The notes beneath the pieces are model-generated. The model saw nothing but the letters and a program-made list of their open reading frames with translations. It did no database searches and was not told the DNA's origin. A stretch of 64,000 nt of DNA from Hexactinellida sp. DTS-2022 (Eukaryota > Porifera > Hexactinellida): contig JAPNXP010000007.1 in the NCBI GenBank assembly GCA_028753945.1, positions 4,092,001-4,156,000 of the forward strand, written 5' to 3'. Made by a program: the position numbers and the translations under genes. Shown here piece after piece: positions 45,038-59,353 of this stretch. Each line of letters starts with the position of its first letter. The stretch's first letter is position 1.

Positions 45038-45303
45038 CAGGGCTTTTCATGAGTCACCGAGTCATTTGACTCGTGATAAAATTCAGTAACTCGAGTCACC
45101 GAGTCAATTGACTCGTGACAAAATTCACTGACTCGAGTCACCGAGTCAATTGACTCGTGACAAAATTCACTGACTCGAGTCACCGAGTCAATTGACTCGA
45201 CTCGTGACAAAATTTGGTGACTCGAGTCACCGAGTCTGACTCGATGACTCGTGGTCGCGACTCGCGAGTCATCGAGTCAATGAAGTGACTCGTGAAAGCC
45301 CTG
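45038..45303. mobile_element. hAT MITE with GAGTCACCGAGTCA repeats, 266 bp
   Basis: TIRs cagggcttttcatgagtcac and gtgactcgtgaaagccctg. Perfect 8-bp duplication aaattaag at 45030-45037 and 45304-45311. The interior consists of gactcgagtcaccgagtcaa units. Confidence 0.95.
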
Positions 45304-45478
45304 AAATTAAGATGAAATGTAATTTGAATATTGAAATTCTATTTAGATCAAACATTGGGTGCGGTATGTGCAACCAGAAGAAGCACACTCCCATCCCGTA
45401 TGTGAGGGTTTTTTTTAATTTTAATTTAAGTATAGTACTTAGTATAGTAAATATTAATTTAGTGCATATTGAATAGTA

Positions 45479-46033
45479 CACTAACCGGCCAAAAGTATTT
45501 GAACAGCAATAATTTATATTCAGACATTTGAGGTTATACCAGCATAATAACGTTGGTAGATGCTACAAAATGACTATTTACATGAAACGATATGTAAAGT
45601 ATTATGAACAGCAAAATATTCGAATTTTCATTTTTATGGAGGCGTTAAATATTTAATTAGCTATTTAAATAATTAATTTGTGACCATTAAGATGCAATGT
45701 TAATATATTAATTCTCATAGCAGATTTGAATTCCACATGGTTAAATTACTCTAAGTGCATAATTTCAAATCAATCCGAATATTTTCTACTGTGATACAGA
45801 CACATTTCCATTTGTGCCACTTAGCCACAAGTGGCACATGGCAGAAACAATTATGCCACATCGGATATATTTTCTAAATTGAAATGAAATCACAATATTT
45901 TGTAATGTACATATCTATAATAATATATTTATAGTCATTTCAGAGTAGTTAAGATAGTCTTAATAAGTTAACAGATGAGTATTGTGTGTGCATTAAAATC
46001 TCTAATGTTCAAATACTTTTTGGCTGGTTAGTG
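45479..46033. mobile_element. Tc1/mariner-type non-autonomous element, 555 bp
   Basis: TIRs cactaaccggccaaaagtat and actttttggctggttagtg, TA on both sides (45477-45478, 46034-46035). The interior is AT-rich without a transposase frame. Confidence 0.85.
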
Positions 46034-46120
46034 TAAATAGGTGATTATCATTAAATATTAGATGAAATTTTAGTTTTCATTACGTGTAGTTCACTCTGAG
46101 GTATTTTAAATAACCACATA

Positions 46121-46220
46121 CAGTAGATGTCGGATGTAAGCACACCGGTTATAAGAACATGCCGGTTATAAGCACATCAAGTACAGTTCCCGACGATGTG
46201 CTTATAACCGGAATCCATTG
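46121..46220. mobile_element. Pogo-type MITE, 100 bp
   Basis: Ends cagtagatgtcggatgtaag and cttataaccggaatccattg, TA flanks. Internal ccggttataagcacat repeats. A related fragment with catcgtcgggaactg lies at 11837-11853. Confidence 0.75.
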
Positions 46221-46330
46221 TACTATTAACTTAATATACCCATTTTCTCTGGAATATTCTCAATTTAAATAATCATCTGATAAAGTTTCGTAATTTTTGG
46301 TGCGATTTATCGTGTGCTATAACTACTACT

Positions 46331-46430
46331 TTTAATTATGCAAAAAGTGGGGTTTAAAGACGCGATAATTCGCACCAAAATTAAGATAATGACATATCAT
46401 AATTCTTTGATACCATATTCCTATCCCATA
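46331..46430. repeat. Relative of the 11.9-kb palindrome arm, left piece
   Basis: Matches 12735-12835 (gataattcgca, ccaaaatta, gacatatca, taccatattcctat). It continues at 59679-59747 (cactttcagctcaatcgtg..., compare 12842-12890), showing that the whole 46431-59678 block was inserted into this repeat. Confidence 0.7.
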
Positions 46431-46595
46431 GCTCCCAAGTAGGGGTCTCAATCCCGGGATCTCGGGATCCCGGTCCATTTTAGCCCGGGATTCAATCCCG
46501 GGATTAGACTTGCCAATCCCGGGATCCAGATATATTATGAGTATAGCAATGATTGTGAAGCCTGATGTGAATATTATCTTCTCGCATGACATATA

Positions 46596-46788
46596 CTGTC
46601 AGGTCTGCTTATTATGAACAAGATTTCGTCTGATAATATGAAGATTTATTATTATGAACAAATCCTACGGTCCCAATTTAACAACTTACATAGGGTTTGT
46701 ATTAAGTTGAGTTCGCTTATTATGAAGTCTCTCTATTATGAACACAATTTTTGGTCCCTTGAATGTTCATAATAATAGAACCTGACTG
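46596..46788. mobile_element. Pogo/Tigger-type MITE, 193 bp
   Basis: Ends ctgtcaggtctgcttatta and taatagaacctgactg (both continue as ttattatgaaca), TA flanks at 46594-46595 and 46789-46790. Internal words attatgaaca recur. Confidence 0.8.
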
Positions 46789-46975
46789 TAATTATATTCT
46801 TTAATTCATTTTTATCGCTTACATTTCTCGGTAATCAATTATTCGTTACTTGTTCAATTACGTGTGGCTTTGTCATTAGGTGAATTATTGATAACATGAT
46901 GCTTTGTTTATTAACAACAATCTTGAACCATTTCATATAAATATAGATTTAAATTCCTATCAGGAATAATCAGAA

Positions 46976-49900
46976 AATCCAAAATTGCAGCTGTGCCGAC
47001 GCATGTTCCTTTGGTGGCACTATATTTTTGTGTTGTTTATTGATAGTGCCTCCAAAGGAACATGCTGTCGGCGCAGGCTGCAATTTTGGATTTTTTTTCG
47101 CCAAGTCATCAACGTCCAAGGTGTGAAGAAGCATTTGTTATTTGGTCCGAGTCACAAGGAACGGTAAATAAATTTGAAGTTTGTTTCTATCTTAAACCAT
47201 CTTGAGTTTGATGCCATTCATTCATTATGTATTGAGAATAAATTATATTATTAGTTATTTATTTTAGCAATGGTATCCACGATTGGTTGAGTTGAGTCAA
47301 CAAATTCATTATATTATATTATTATATTTAATCCATTGTATAGTAATACTACAATTAAATAGAAGCCAGCTGGAATTTATAAGTTAAATCAATTTAATTA
47401 TTGCAAGTTGAAACAATAGTGAAAGATTTAACAAGTTAAATCAATATAAATATTACAAGTTGAAACAATGGAATTAGATTTCACAGTTTTACAGTAATTG
47501 AAGTGTGAGTAAACAAAGAAATTTCAACCCCTATTTATGGCAGAAATTAAACCCTTTATTGAAAATTTTCTTCTCCCATCAGACGCAGAATTTTATGGTG
47601 AATCCAAATGTGAAATAAAAATTGGGGGTTTAGTAAAATATTTTTTGAGTTATGGACCAGACAAATTTTGAAAGGTGTTAAAGATGTGTAAAAGATTTTT
47701 AATCAAAAATCGTAACCCCAGGTGCAAATTAGACGGTCCCATCGCACCTACATGCCAAGTTTCAGCCCATCAACTATAAAGCTCAGGCCAGGGCACCGTC
47801 TACGGAGAAAAAAATAAAATCCAAAATTGCAGACTGTGCCGACGCATGTTCCTTTGGTGGCACTATATTTTGTTGTTTGTTTATTGATAGTGCCTCCAAA
47901 GGAACATGCTGTCGGCACAGTCTGCAATTTTGGATTTTTTTTCGCCCAGTCATCAACGCCTCAAGGTGTCAAAAACCATTTGTTAATTGGTCCGAGTCAC
48001 AAGGAATGGTAAATAAATTTGAAGTTTGTTTCTACCGTAAACCATCTTTAGTTTACTGCCATTCATTCATTATATATTGATAATAAGTTATATTAATAGT
48101 TATTTATTTTAGCAATGGTATCCATGGTTGGTTGAGTTGAGTCAACAAATTCCTTGTATTATATTATTTTATTTAATCCATTGTATAGTAATACTAGAAT
48201 TAAATAGAAGCCAGCTGAAATTTATAAGTTAAATCAATTTAATTATCGCAAGTTGAATCAATAGAGTAGGATTTAACAAGTTTAATCAATATAATTATTA
48301 CAATTTGAAACAATAGAATCAGATTTCACAGTTTTACAGAAATTGAAGTGTGAGTAAACAAAGAAATTTCAACCACCATTTATGGCAGAAATTAAACACT
48401 TTATTGAAAATCTTCTTCTCCCATCAGACGCATAATTATATGGCGAATCCAAATGTGAAATAAAATTTAGGGGTTTAGTAAAACAATTTTTGAGTTATGG
48501 ACCAGACAAAATTTGAAAGGTGTTAAAGATGTGTCAAAAATTTCTTAATCAAAAATCGTAACCCCAGGTGCAAATTAGACGGTCCCATCGCACCCACATG
48601 CCAAGTTTAAGCCCATCAACTATAAAGCTCTGGCCAGGGCACCGTCTACGGAGAAAAAAAAAAACCAAAATTGCAGCCTGTGCCGACGCATGTTCCTTTG
48701 GTGGCACTATATTTTGGTGGTGGTTTATTGATAGTGCCTCCAATGGGACATGCTGTCAGCATAGCTGCAATTTTGGATTTTTTTTATCTATGTCATCATC
48801 ACTATGAAGGTGTTAAATTATTTCAAAAAGGTGTTACAGAAGGCATCGACCCTTAGAGTGGTGGAAGTTTCCATTTAGTTCACTTCATTTTAGAGATATT
48901 CAAGTATGAGTAGAATATAATAGCTGATGACTCAGCATTTTTTATGTGAGTGTTGGGTCATCACCCAACATCAACTAACCCATTTTAAATGTCGAATTAA
49001 CAAAATTGTAAAAACACATTTTTTTGACGATGTCATCATCACCTCAAGGTGTCAAGACCCACTTGTATAGGTGGCACGTGCCACAAGGACCAATTGATAA
49101 ATTGAAAGTTTGTTTCTATCTTCTATGATCTCTGAGATTAATGAAATTTAGATAATTAGTATAATATTTAATTAATCTATTAATAATTTAACACCAATAT
49201 TATGGTCATCAAAATATATTAAGTTCAATTATTTGTAAGTATTATTAATCTAAATTGAATTTCACTATCATATTTGAATTCAGCGCACTCGATAACCCCA
49301 ATAATCCAATTGGAACCGTCTATAAGTTAAATACAAAAGGAATTAATTATAATAAATTACGTCAGTACATTAATTGTGCAAGAATATTCTCGCGAAATAA
49401 ATATAATCACTTTATCTGTCGTTGTTGTGGAATGTAAAATGTTAACGGTTCTATCATAAACCATCTTTAGTTTAATGCCATTCTTACTTATTGATAATAA
49501 ATTAAATTATTAGTTATTTATTTTAGCAATGTTATCCACGGTGAGTTGAGTAAAGTCAACAAATTCCTTATATAAATTAATTTAATTTAATCCATTGTAT
49601 AGTAATGCTAGAATTAAATAGAAGCCAGCTGGAATTTATAAGTTAAATCAATATAATTATCGCAAGTTGAATCACTAGAGTAGGATTTAACAAGTTAAAT
49701 CAATATAATTATCGCAAGTTGAATCACTAGAGTAGGATTTAACAAGTTAAATCAATATAATTATTACAAGTTGAAACAATAGAATTAGATTTAACACTTT
49801 ACTGAAATTGAAGTGTGAGTAAACAAAGAAATTTCAACCCCCATTTATGGCAGAAATTGACCCCTTTATAGGAAAATTTATTCTCCCATCAGACGCAGAA

Positions 49901-52900
49901 TTTTATGGCGAATCCAAATATGAAATAAAATTTGGGGGTTTAGTAAAACATATTTTGAGTTATGGACCAGACAAATTTTTAAAGGTGTTAAAGATGTGTC
50001 AAAAATTTGTTAACGAAAAATCGTAACCCCAGGTGCAAATTAGACGGTCCCATCGCACCTACATGCCAAGTTTCAGCCCATCAACAATTAAGCTCTGGCC
50101 AGGGCACCGTCTTCGGGGAAAAAAATAATAATAAAAAAAATCCAAAATTGCAGACTGTGCCGACGCATGTTCCTTTGGTGGCACTATATTTTGTTGTTTG
50201 TTTATTGATAGTGCCTCCATAGGAACATGCAGGCGCAGGCTGCAATTTTGGATTTTTTTTCCGCCATGTCATCATCACTATGAAGGTGTTAAATTATTTC
50301 AGTAAGGTGTTTCAGAAGGCAACGACCCTTAGAGTCGTGGAAGTTTCCATTTTGCTCACTTCGTTTCAAAGATATTCAAGTTTCAGTAGAATATAATAAG
50401 TGATGAGTCTGCATTTTTTATGTGAGTGTTGGGTCATCACCCAACACCAACTAACCCGTTTTAAATGTCGAATTAAAAAAATTGTAAAAATACATTTTTT
50501 TAACGATGTCATCATCACCTCAAGGTGTCAAGACCCACTTGTATAGGTGGTACCTGGCATAAGGACCAATTGATAAATTGAAAGTTTGTTTATATCTTGT
50601 ATCATCTCTGAGATTAATGAAATTTAGCTAATTAGCATAAAAATTTAATTAATGTATTAATTATTTAACACCATTATTATATACAGCAAAATAAATTATT
50701 TGCAATCATTATTAATTTAAATTGAATTTCACTATAATGTTTGAATTCCACGCACTCGATAACCCCAATAATCCAATTGGAACCGTCTATAAGTTAAATA
50801 CAAAAGGAATTAATTATAATTAATTACGTCAGTACATTAATTGTGCAAGAATATTCTCGCCGAAATAAATATATTCACTTAATCTGTCGTTGTTGTGGAA
50901 TGTAAAATCTTAACGGTTCTATCATAAACCATCTTGAGTTTAAAGCCATTCATTCATTATGTATCGATAATAAATTATATTATTAGTTATAAATTTTAGC
51001 AATGTTATCCACGGTTAAGTTGAATTAAGTCAACAAATTCCTTATATTATAATATTTTATTTAATCCATTGTATAGTAATACTACAATAAATAGAAGCCA
51101 GCTGGAATTTATAAGTTAAATCAATATAATTATCGCAAGTTGAATCACTAGAGTAGGATTTAACAAGTTTAATCAATATAATTATTACAAGTTGAAACAA
51201 TGGAATTAGATTTCACAGTTTTACTGAAATTGAAGTGTGAGTAAACAAAGAAATTTCAACCCCCATTTATGGCAGAAATTGACCCCTTTATTGAAAAATT
51301 TCTTCTCCCATCAGACGCAGAATTTTATGGCGAATCCAAATGTGAAATAAAATTGGGGGTTTAGTAAACAATTTTTGAGTTATGGACCAGACAAAATTTG
51401 AAAGGTGTTAAAGATGTGTCAAAAATTTGTTAATAAAAAAACGTAACCCCAGGTGCAAATTAGACGGTCCCATCGCACCTACATGCCAAGTTTCAGCTCT
51501 CTATGTATGCAGGTGTGGCCAGGGCACCTGCTACGGAGAAATAAAAATCCAAAATTGCAGCCTGTGCCGACGCATGTTCCTTTGGTGGCACTATATTTTG
51601 TTGGTTGTTTATTTATAGTGCCTCCAAAAGAACATGCTGTCGGCGCAGGCTGCAATTTTGGATTTTTTTTTCGCCATGTCATCATCACTATGAAGGTGTT
51701 AAATTATTTCAAAAAGGTGTTACAGAAGGCATCGACCCTTAGAGTGGTGGAAGTTTCCATTTAGTTCATATAATTTTAGAGATATTCAAGTTTGAGTAGA
51801 ATATAATAGCTGATGACTCAGCATTTTTTATGTGTGTGTTGGGTCATCACCCAACATCAACTAACCCATTTTAAATATCGAATTAACAAAATTGTAAAAA
51901 TACATTTTTTTTACGATGTCATAATCACCTCAAGGTGTCAAGACCCACTTGTATAGGTGGTACCTGGCATAAGGACCAATTGATAAATTGAAAGTTTGTT
52001 TCTATCTTGTATCATCTCTGAGATTAATGAAATTTATCTAATTAGTATAAATATTTAATTTATTTATTTATTATTTAACACCATTATTATATACAGCAAA
52101 ATAAATTAAGTTCAATTATTTGCAATTATTATTTATTTAAATTGAATTTCACTATAATATTTGAATTCCACGCACTCGATAACCCCAATAATCTATTTGG
52201 AACCATCTCTATACGGTAAACACAGAGCGAATTAATTAGAATTAAATATGTCAGTACATTAATTGTGCAAGAATATTCTCGCTGAAATAAATATAATCAC
52301 TTAATCTGTCGTTGTTGTGGAATGTAAAATCTTAACGGTTCTATCATAAACCATCTTTAGTTTAATGCCATTCATTCATTATGTATTGATAATAAATTAT
52401 ATTATTAGTTATATATTTTAGCAATGTTATCCACGGTGTGTTGATTAAAGTCAACAAATTCCTTATATAAATTAATTTAATTTAATCCATTGTATAGTAA
52501 TGCTACAATTAAATAGAAGCCAGCTGCATTCATTGTGTATTGCTATTAAATTATAATATTCGTTATTTATTTTAGCAATGTTATCCACGGTTGGTTGAGT
52601 TGAGTCAACAAATTCCTTATATTATATTATTTAATTTAATCCATTGTATAGTAATACTACAATTAAATAGAAGCCAGCTGTAATTTATAAGATGAATCAA
52701 TATAATTATTACAAGTTGAATCACTAGAGTAGGATTTAACAAGTTAAATCAATATAATAATCGCAAGTTGAAACAATGGAATTAGATTTAACAGTTTTAT
52801 TGAAACTGAAGTGTGAGTAAACAAAGAAATTTCAACCCCCATTAATGGCAGGAATAAAACCTTTTTTGAAGGTTTTCTTCTCCCATCAGACGCAGAATTT

Positions 52901-55900
52901 TATGGGGAATCCAAATATGAAATAAAATTTTCGGGTTTAGTAAAACATATTTTGAGTTATGGACCAGACAAAATCTGAAAGGTGTTAAAGATGTGTCAAA
53001 AATTTCTTAATAAAAAATCGTAACCCCAGGTGCAAATTAGACGGTCCTACCGCACCTACATGCCAAGTTTCAGCCCATCAACTATAGAGCTCTGGCCAGG
53101 GTACCGTCTACGGAGAAAAAAAAAAAAAAAAATCCAAAATTGCAGCCTGTGCCGACGCATGTTCCTTTGGTGGCACTATATTTTGGTGGTGGCTTATTGA
53201 TAGTGCCTCCAAAGGAACATGCTGTCGGCACATGCTGCAATTTTGGATTTTTTTTCGCCATGTCATCATCACTATGAAGGTGTCAAATTATTTCAAAAAG
53301 GTGTTACACAAGGCATCGACCCTTAGAGTGGTGGAAGTTTCCATTTAGTTTACTTCATTTTAGAGATATTCAAGTTTGAGTAGAATATAATAGCTGATGA
53401 CTCAGCATTTTTTATGTGAGTGTTGGGTCATCACCCAACATCAACTAACCCATTTTAAATATCGAATTGACAAAATTGTAAAAACACATTTTTTTAGCGA
53501 TGTCATCATCACCTCAAGGTGTCAAGACCCATTTGTAGAGGTGGCACGTGCCATAAGGACCAATTGATAAATTGAAAGTTTGTTTCTATCTTCTATGATC
53601 TCTGAGATTTATGATATTTAATTAATTAGTATAAAAATTTATTTAATGTATTAATTATTTAACACCATTATTATATACAGCAAAATAAATTAAGTTCAAA
53701 TATTTGCAATTAATAATAATTTAAATTGAATTTCACTATAATATTTGAATTCCACGCACTCGATAACCCCAATAATCTAATTGGAACCGTCTCTATAAGT
53801 TAAATACAGAATGAATGAATTATAATAAATTACGTCAGTACATTAATTGTGCAAGAATATTCTCGCAGAAATAAATATAATCACTTAATCTGTCGTTGTT
53901 GTGGAATGTAAAATCTTAGGTTTCAATTAGAAAATAGAAGCCTACTAGATCTCACAGGTTGAATCAATATAATTATTACAAGTTGAAACAATGGAATTAG
54001 ATTTAACACTTTCAATTGAACTGAAGTGTTAGTAAACAAAGGACACTTGCAACTTAATTGTGGCACAAACGAAACCCAATTTCAAAATTCGTGCACTGTG
54101 AAAAGGTGTAGATTTTAATTCTCTATCCGTACATGTAAAACTTATCAAGCTCAAAAATAATTATTTCATTTTATGAGCCATAACTAGTTTAAATAGGTGT
54201 TAAAATTATTTGATCAAAATTCGTAACCCCAGGTGCAAATTAGACGGTCCCATCGGACCTACATGCCAAGTTTCAGCTCTCTATGTATAAAGGTGTGGCC
54301 AGGGCACCGTCTACGGAGAAAAAATAAAAATAAAGGCAGTGATTCTAATACTGGGCCACTATACTATAGTATAGTCGGCACAGTAATAAATAAAGGCAGT
54401 GAGATTAGAACTGGGCCACTATACTATAGTATAGTCGGCACAGTAAAAATCCAAAATTGCAGCCTGTGCCGACGCATGTTCCTTTGGTGGCACTATATTT
54501 TGTTGGTGGTTTTTGATAGCGCCTCCAAAGGAACATGCTGTCGGCGCAAGCTGCAATTTTGGATTTTTTCTCGCCAAGTCATCAACCCTCAAGGTGTGAA
54601 GAACCATTTGTTAATTGGTCGGAGTCACAAGGAACGATTGTTGAATTTGAAGTTTGTTTCTATCATAAACCATCTAGAGTTTAATGCCATTCATTCATTG
54701 TGTATTGATATTAAATTATATTATTCGTTATTTATTTTAGCAATGTTATCCACGGTGAATGAGTAAATCAACAAATTCCATATTTAATTTAATTTTATTT
54801 AATCCATTGTATAGTAATACTACAATTAAATAGAAGCCAGCTGGAATTTATAAGTTAAATCAATATATTTATCGCAAGTTGAAACAATAGAATAAGATTT
54901 AACAAGTCAAATGAATATAATTATTACAAGTTGAAAAATAGAATTAGATTTAACACTTTTACAGAAATTGAAGTGTGAGTAAACAAAGAAATTTCAACCC
55001 CCATTTATGGCAGAAATTAAACCACTTATTGAAAATTTTATTCTCCCATCAGACGCAGAATTTTATGGTGAATCCAAATGTGAAATAAAATTTGGGGGTT
55101 TAGTAAAACATTTTTTGAGTTATGGACCAGACAAATTTTGAAAGGTGTTAAAGATGTGTCCAAAATTTGTTAATCAAAAATCGTAACCCCAGGTGCAAAT
55201 TAGACGGTCCCATCGCACCTACATGCCAAGTTTCAGCCCATCAACAATTAAGCTCTGGCCAGGGCACCGTCTACGGAGAAAAAACAAGGTGTCAAGAACC
55301 ATTTGTCAATTGTTCCGAGTCATAAGGAACGGTAGATAAATTTTAAGATTGTTTATATCATAAACCATCTTGAGTTTAATGCCATTCATTAATTGTGTAT
55401 TGATAATAAATTATATTATTAGTTATATATTTTAGCAATGTTATCCACTGTAGTGAGTTGAGTCAACAAATTCGTAATATTATTTAATTTTATTAATCCA
55501 TTAAATAATAATACTACAATTATATAGAAGCCAGCTGGAATTTATAAGTTAAATCAATATAATTATCGCGAGTTGAATCAATAGAGTAAGATTTAACAAG
55601 TTAAATCAATATAATTATTACAAGTTGAAACAATAGAATTAGATTTAATATAATTATTACAAGTTGAAACAATAGAATTAGATTTAACAGTTTTACTGAA
55701 TCTCAAGTGTGAGGAAACACAGGAGATTGGCACCCCAATTATGGCACAAAGCTATGCTAAATTGAACATTCGTGAATTGCCAAAAGGTGTAGAAATTAAT
55801 TCTATATCCGTATATGTAAATTTTATCAAGCTCAATATTAATTATTTCATGTTATGAGCCATAATTAGTTTAAATAGGTGTTAAAATTATTTGATCAAAA

Positions 55901-58479
55901 ATCGTAACCCCAGGTGCAAATTAGACGGTCACTCCGCACCTGCATGCCAAGTTTCAGAACTCAATGTATACAGGTGTGGCCAGGGCACCTGCTACGGAGA
56001 AATAATAAAAATAAAAATCCAAAATTGCAGCTGTGCCGACGCATGTTCCTTTGGTGGCACTATATTTTGGTGGTGGTTTATTGATAGTGCCTCCAATGGG
56101 ACATGCTGTCAGCACACCTGCAATTTTGGATTTTTTTTCGCCATGTCATCATCACTATGAAGGTGTTAAAATATATCAAAAGGTGTTACAGAAGGCATCG
56201 ACCCTTAGAGTGGCGGAAGTTTCCATTTAGTTCACTTCATTTTAGAGATATTCAAGTTTGAGTAGAATATAATAGCTGATGACTCAGCATTTTTTATGTG
56301 AGTGTTGGGTCATCACCCAACATCAACTAACCTATTTTAAATATCAAATTAGCAAAATTGTAAAAACACATTTTTTTAACGATGTCATCATCACCTCAAG
56401 GTGTCAAGACCCACTTGTATAGGTGGCACGTGCCATAAGGACCAATTGATAATTTGAAAGTTTGTTTCTATCTTCTATGATCTCTGAGATTTATGATATT
56501 TAATTAATTAGTATAAATAATTATTAATAATATTTATAATTTAACACCAATTTCAATGTCAACTTATATTTATTAAGTTTAATTATTTTGTCATAAATAA
56601 TTAATTAATTAATTTGGCTATCAAATTTCAATTCCGCACACTCGATAACCCCTAATAAACAAATTGGGAGCATCTATATAAGTCATATACTGACTTAATT
56701 AATTATTATTAATTACGTCAGTATATTAACAGTGCAAGAGTATTCTTGCAGAAGGAAATATAATCACATAATCTGTCGTTGTTATGGAATGTAGAATCTT
56801 AGTTTTCAATTGGAAAATAGAAGCCTACTCGATCTCACAAGTTGAATCAATATAATAATAACGAGTTGAAACAATAGAATTAGATTTAACACTTTCAATT
56901 GAACTGAAGTGTTAGTAAACAAAGGAAACTTGCAACTCAATTGTGGCACAAACTAAGTACAATTTGAAAATTCGTGCACTGTGAAAAGGTGTAGAATTTA
57001 ATTCTCTATCGAATGCATATAAATAGAATATTCGCGCACTATTTATTGTTCTTTTTCTAATATTAAACAGGTGCAAAAATGTGTCCAAAAAAATGTGATA
57101 ATAAAACGTGACCCCAGGTGCACATCTGTAACCCATGAGACACATATCCTGAAAATTTGGGCTCTTAGTTAGTAAAACTCTGTTCAGTAGAGAGGCTACG
57201 GACTAATAACTAACCAAAGCACTAAGATTAGAACTGGGCCACTATACTATAGTATAGTCGGCACAGTAATAAAAATCCAAAATTGCAGCCTGTGCCGACG
57301 CATGTTCCTTTGGTGGCACTATATTTTGGTGGTGGTTTATTGATAGTGCCTCCAATGGAGCATGCTGTCGGCACAGGCTGCAATTTTGGATTTTTTTTTT
57401 CGCCAAGTCATCATCACTATGAAGGTGTTAAATTATTTCAGAAAAGTGTTTCAGAAGGCAATGACCCTTAGAGTGTTGGAAGTTTCCATTTAGCTCACTT
57501 AATTTTAGAGATATTCAAGTTTGAGTAGAATATAATAAGTGATTGAGTCAGCATTTTTTATGTGCGTGTTGTGTGATCACCCAACACCACCCAACCCATT
57601 CGAAATATATAATTCACAAAATTGTCAAAACTCATTTTTTTTACGATGTCATTAACACCTCAAGGTGTCAAGACACATTTATAGAGGTGCTACGTGGCTT
57701 AAGGATCAATTGATAAATTGAAAGTTTGTTTCTATCTTCTATAGTCTCTGAGATTTATGATATTTAATTAATTAGTATAAATAATTATTAATATTATTTA
57801 TAATTTAACACCAATTTCAATGTCAACTTATATTTATAAAGTTTGATTATTTTGTCATAAATAATAAATTAATTTATTTGGCTATCAAATTTCAATTCCG
57901 CACACTCGATAACGCCTAATAAACAAATTGGGAGCATCTATATAAGTCATATACTGACTTAATTAATTATAATTAATTACGTCAGTATATTAACAGTGCA
58001 AGAGTATTCTTGCAGAAGTAAATATAATCACATAATCTGTCGTTGTTATTGAAATCTATAATCTTAGTTTTCAATTGGAAAATAGAAGCCTACTCGATCT
58101 CACAAGTTGAATCAATATAATAATCACAAGTTGAAACAATAGAATTAGATTTAACACTTTCAACTGAACTGAAGTGTTAGTAAACAAAGGAAATTTCCAA
58201 CTCAATTGTGGAACAAACGAAGCCCAATTTAAAAATTCGTGCACTGTGAAAAGGTGTAGAATTTAATTCTCTATCGAATGCATATAAATTTAATTTTCGG
58301 GTACTATTTATTGTTCCTATTTCAATATTAAACAGGTGCAAAAATGTGTCCAAAAAATGTAATTAATAATCGTGACCCCAGGTGCATATCTGTAACCCAT
58401 GAGACACATATCCGTAAAATTTGGGCTCTTAGTGAATAATACTCTGTTCTGTGGAGAGGATACGGAAGGATAATAATAA
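46976..58479 (+). repeat. Tandem array of hairpin-bearing units
   Basis: Nine long hairpins at about 46976-47092, 47818-47936, 48664-48779, 50141-50254, 51548-51664, 53133-53249, 54450-54565, 56019-56132 and 57276-57392. Each has about 48-bp arms (ccaaaattgcagcctgtgcc, gacgcatgttcctttggtgg, cactata and complement) round a loop of about 20 bp. Spacing is 840 bp for the first two, then 1.26-1.58 kb. Spacers share boxes in fixed order, including gtaaccccaggtgca, aattagacggtcccatcgca, ggaccaattgataaattg, ctgtcgttgttgtggaatgt and agaagccagctggaattta. A unit near 55285 lacks the hairpin. The reading frames over hairpins (RRMFLWWHYI and similar) are not genes. Confidence 0.9.
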
Positions 58480-58977
58480 TAATATACCAAAGCACTAAGA
58501 CCAATACTGGGCCACTATACTATAGTATAGTCGGCACAGTAATAACTAACCAAAGCACTAAGACCAATACTGGGCCACTATACTATAGTATAGTCGGCAC
58601 AGTAATAATAAAGGCAGTGATTCCACTATACTATAGTATAGTCGGCACAGTAAAAATAATAAAAATAATAATAAAGGCAGTGATTCCAATACTGGGCCAC
58701 TATACTATAGTATAGTCGGCACAGTAAAAATAAAGGCAGTGATTCTAATACTGGGCCACTATACTATAGTATAGTCGGCACAGTAAAAATAAAAATAATA
58801 AAGGCAGTGATTCCAATACTGGGCCACTATACTATAGTATAGTCGGCACAGTAAAAATAAAGGCAGTGATTCTAATACTGGGCCACTATACTATAGTATA
58901 GTCGGCACAGTAAAAATAAAAATAATAAAGGCAGTGATTCCAATACTGGGCCACTATACTATAGTATAGTCGGCACA

Positions 58978-59012
<35 letters not shown>

Positions 59013-59131
59013 GGCAGTGATTCCAATACTGGGCCACTATACTATAGTATAGTCGGCACAGTAAAAATAATAAAAATAAAGGCAGTGATTCCAATACTGG
59101 GCCACTATACTATAGTATAGTCGGCACAGTA
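58480..59131 (+). repeat. Array of short perfect-core palindromes
   Basis: About ten copies of taaaggcagtgattccaata followed by ctgggccactatactatagtatagtcggc-type sequence ending acagta, joined by aataat/aaaaat spacers. The core ctatactatagtatag is a perfect palindrome; the outer arms gggcca and tcggcac pair imperfectly. Single copies occur near 4475-4520, 20068-20222, 54345-54446 and 57232-57270. Arms resemble those of the long hairpin. Confidence 0.9.
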
Positions 59132-59353
59132 AAAATCTTAATTAAAATCTTATTATTACTATACTACGATCTTATGCTCTATTTATTATGTAACGGAGTT
59201 ATCAATCAATACACAATTACATTAATTCAACATATTTGCATGATTGGTCAAGTGTCAATAAATTATTTGATCAATCCCGGGATCCCGGGATTGAACATGA
59301 TTCCAATCCCGGAATTGGAAAAAGGCTCCGGGATTGAGACCCCTACTCCCAAG
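59132..59353. other. Right end of the hAT-type unit, no gene
   Basis: AT-rich to 59272, then cccgggatcccggg repeats up to the TIR. Confidence 0.5.

Larger units (their letters stand above)
46440..59345. mobile_element. 12.9-kb unit with hAT-type ends and 8-bp TSD
   Basis: Left end taggggtctcaatcccgg, right end its exact complement; perfect 8-bp duplication ctcccaag at 46432-46439 and 59346-59353. Subterminal cccgggat repeats at both ends (46455-46530, 59273-59336). No hAT transposase inside. The contents are a pogo MITE (46596-46788) and the tandem hairpin array. The hAT part alone may be only a few hundred bp, enlarged by array growth. Confidence 0.85.

Noticed and set aside
46985-57471. 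Many 60-100-codon frames containing RRMFLWWHYI or PTHVPLVALYF
   Set aside because: Translations of the hairpin arms in alternating frames and strands; stops and frames differ from unit to unit.
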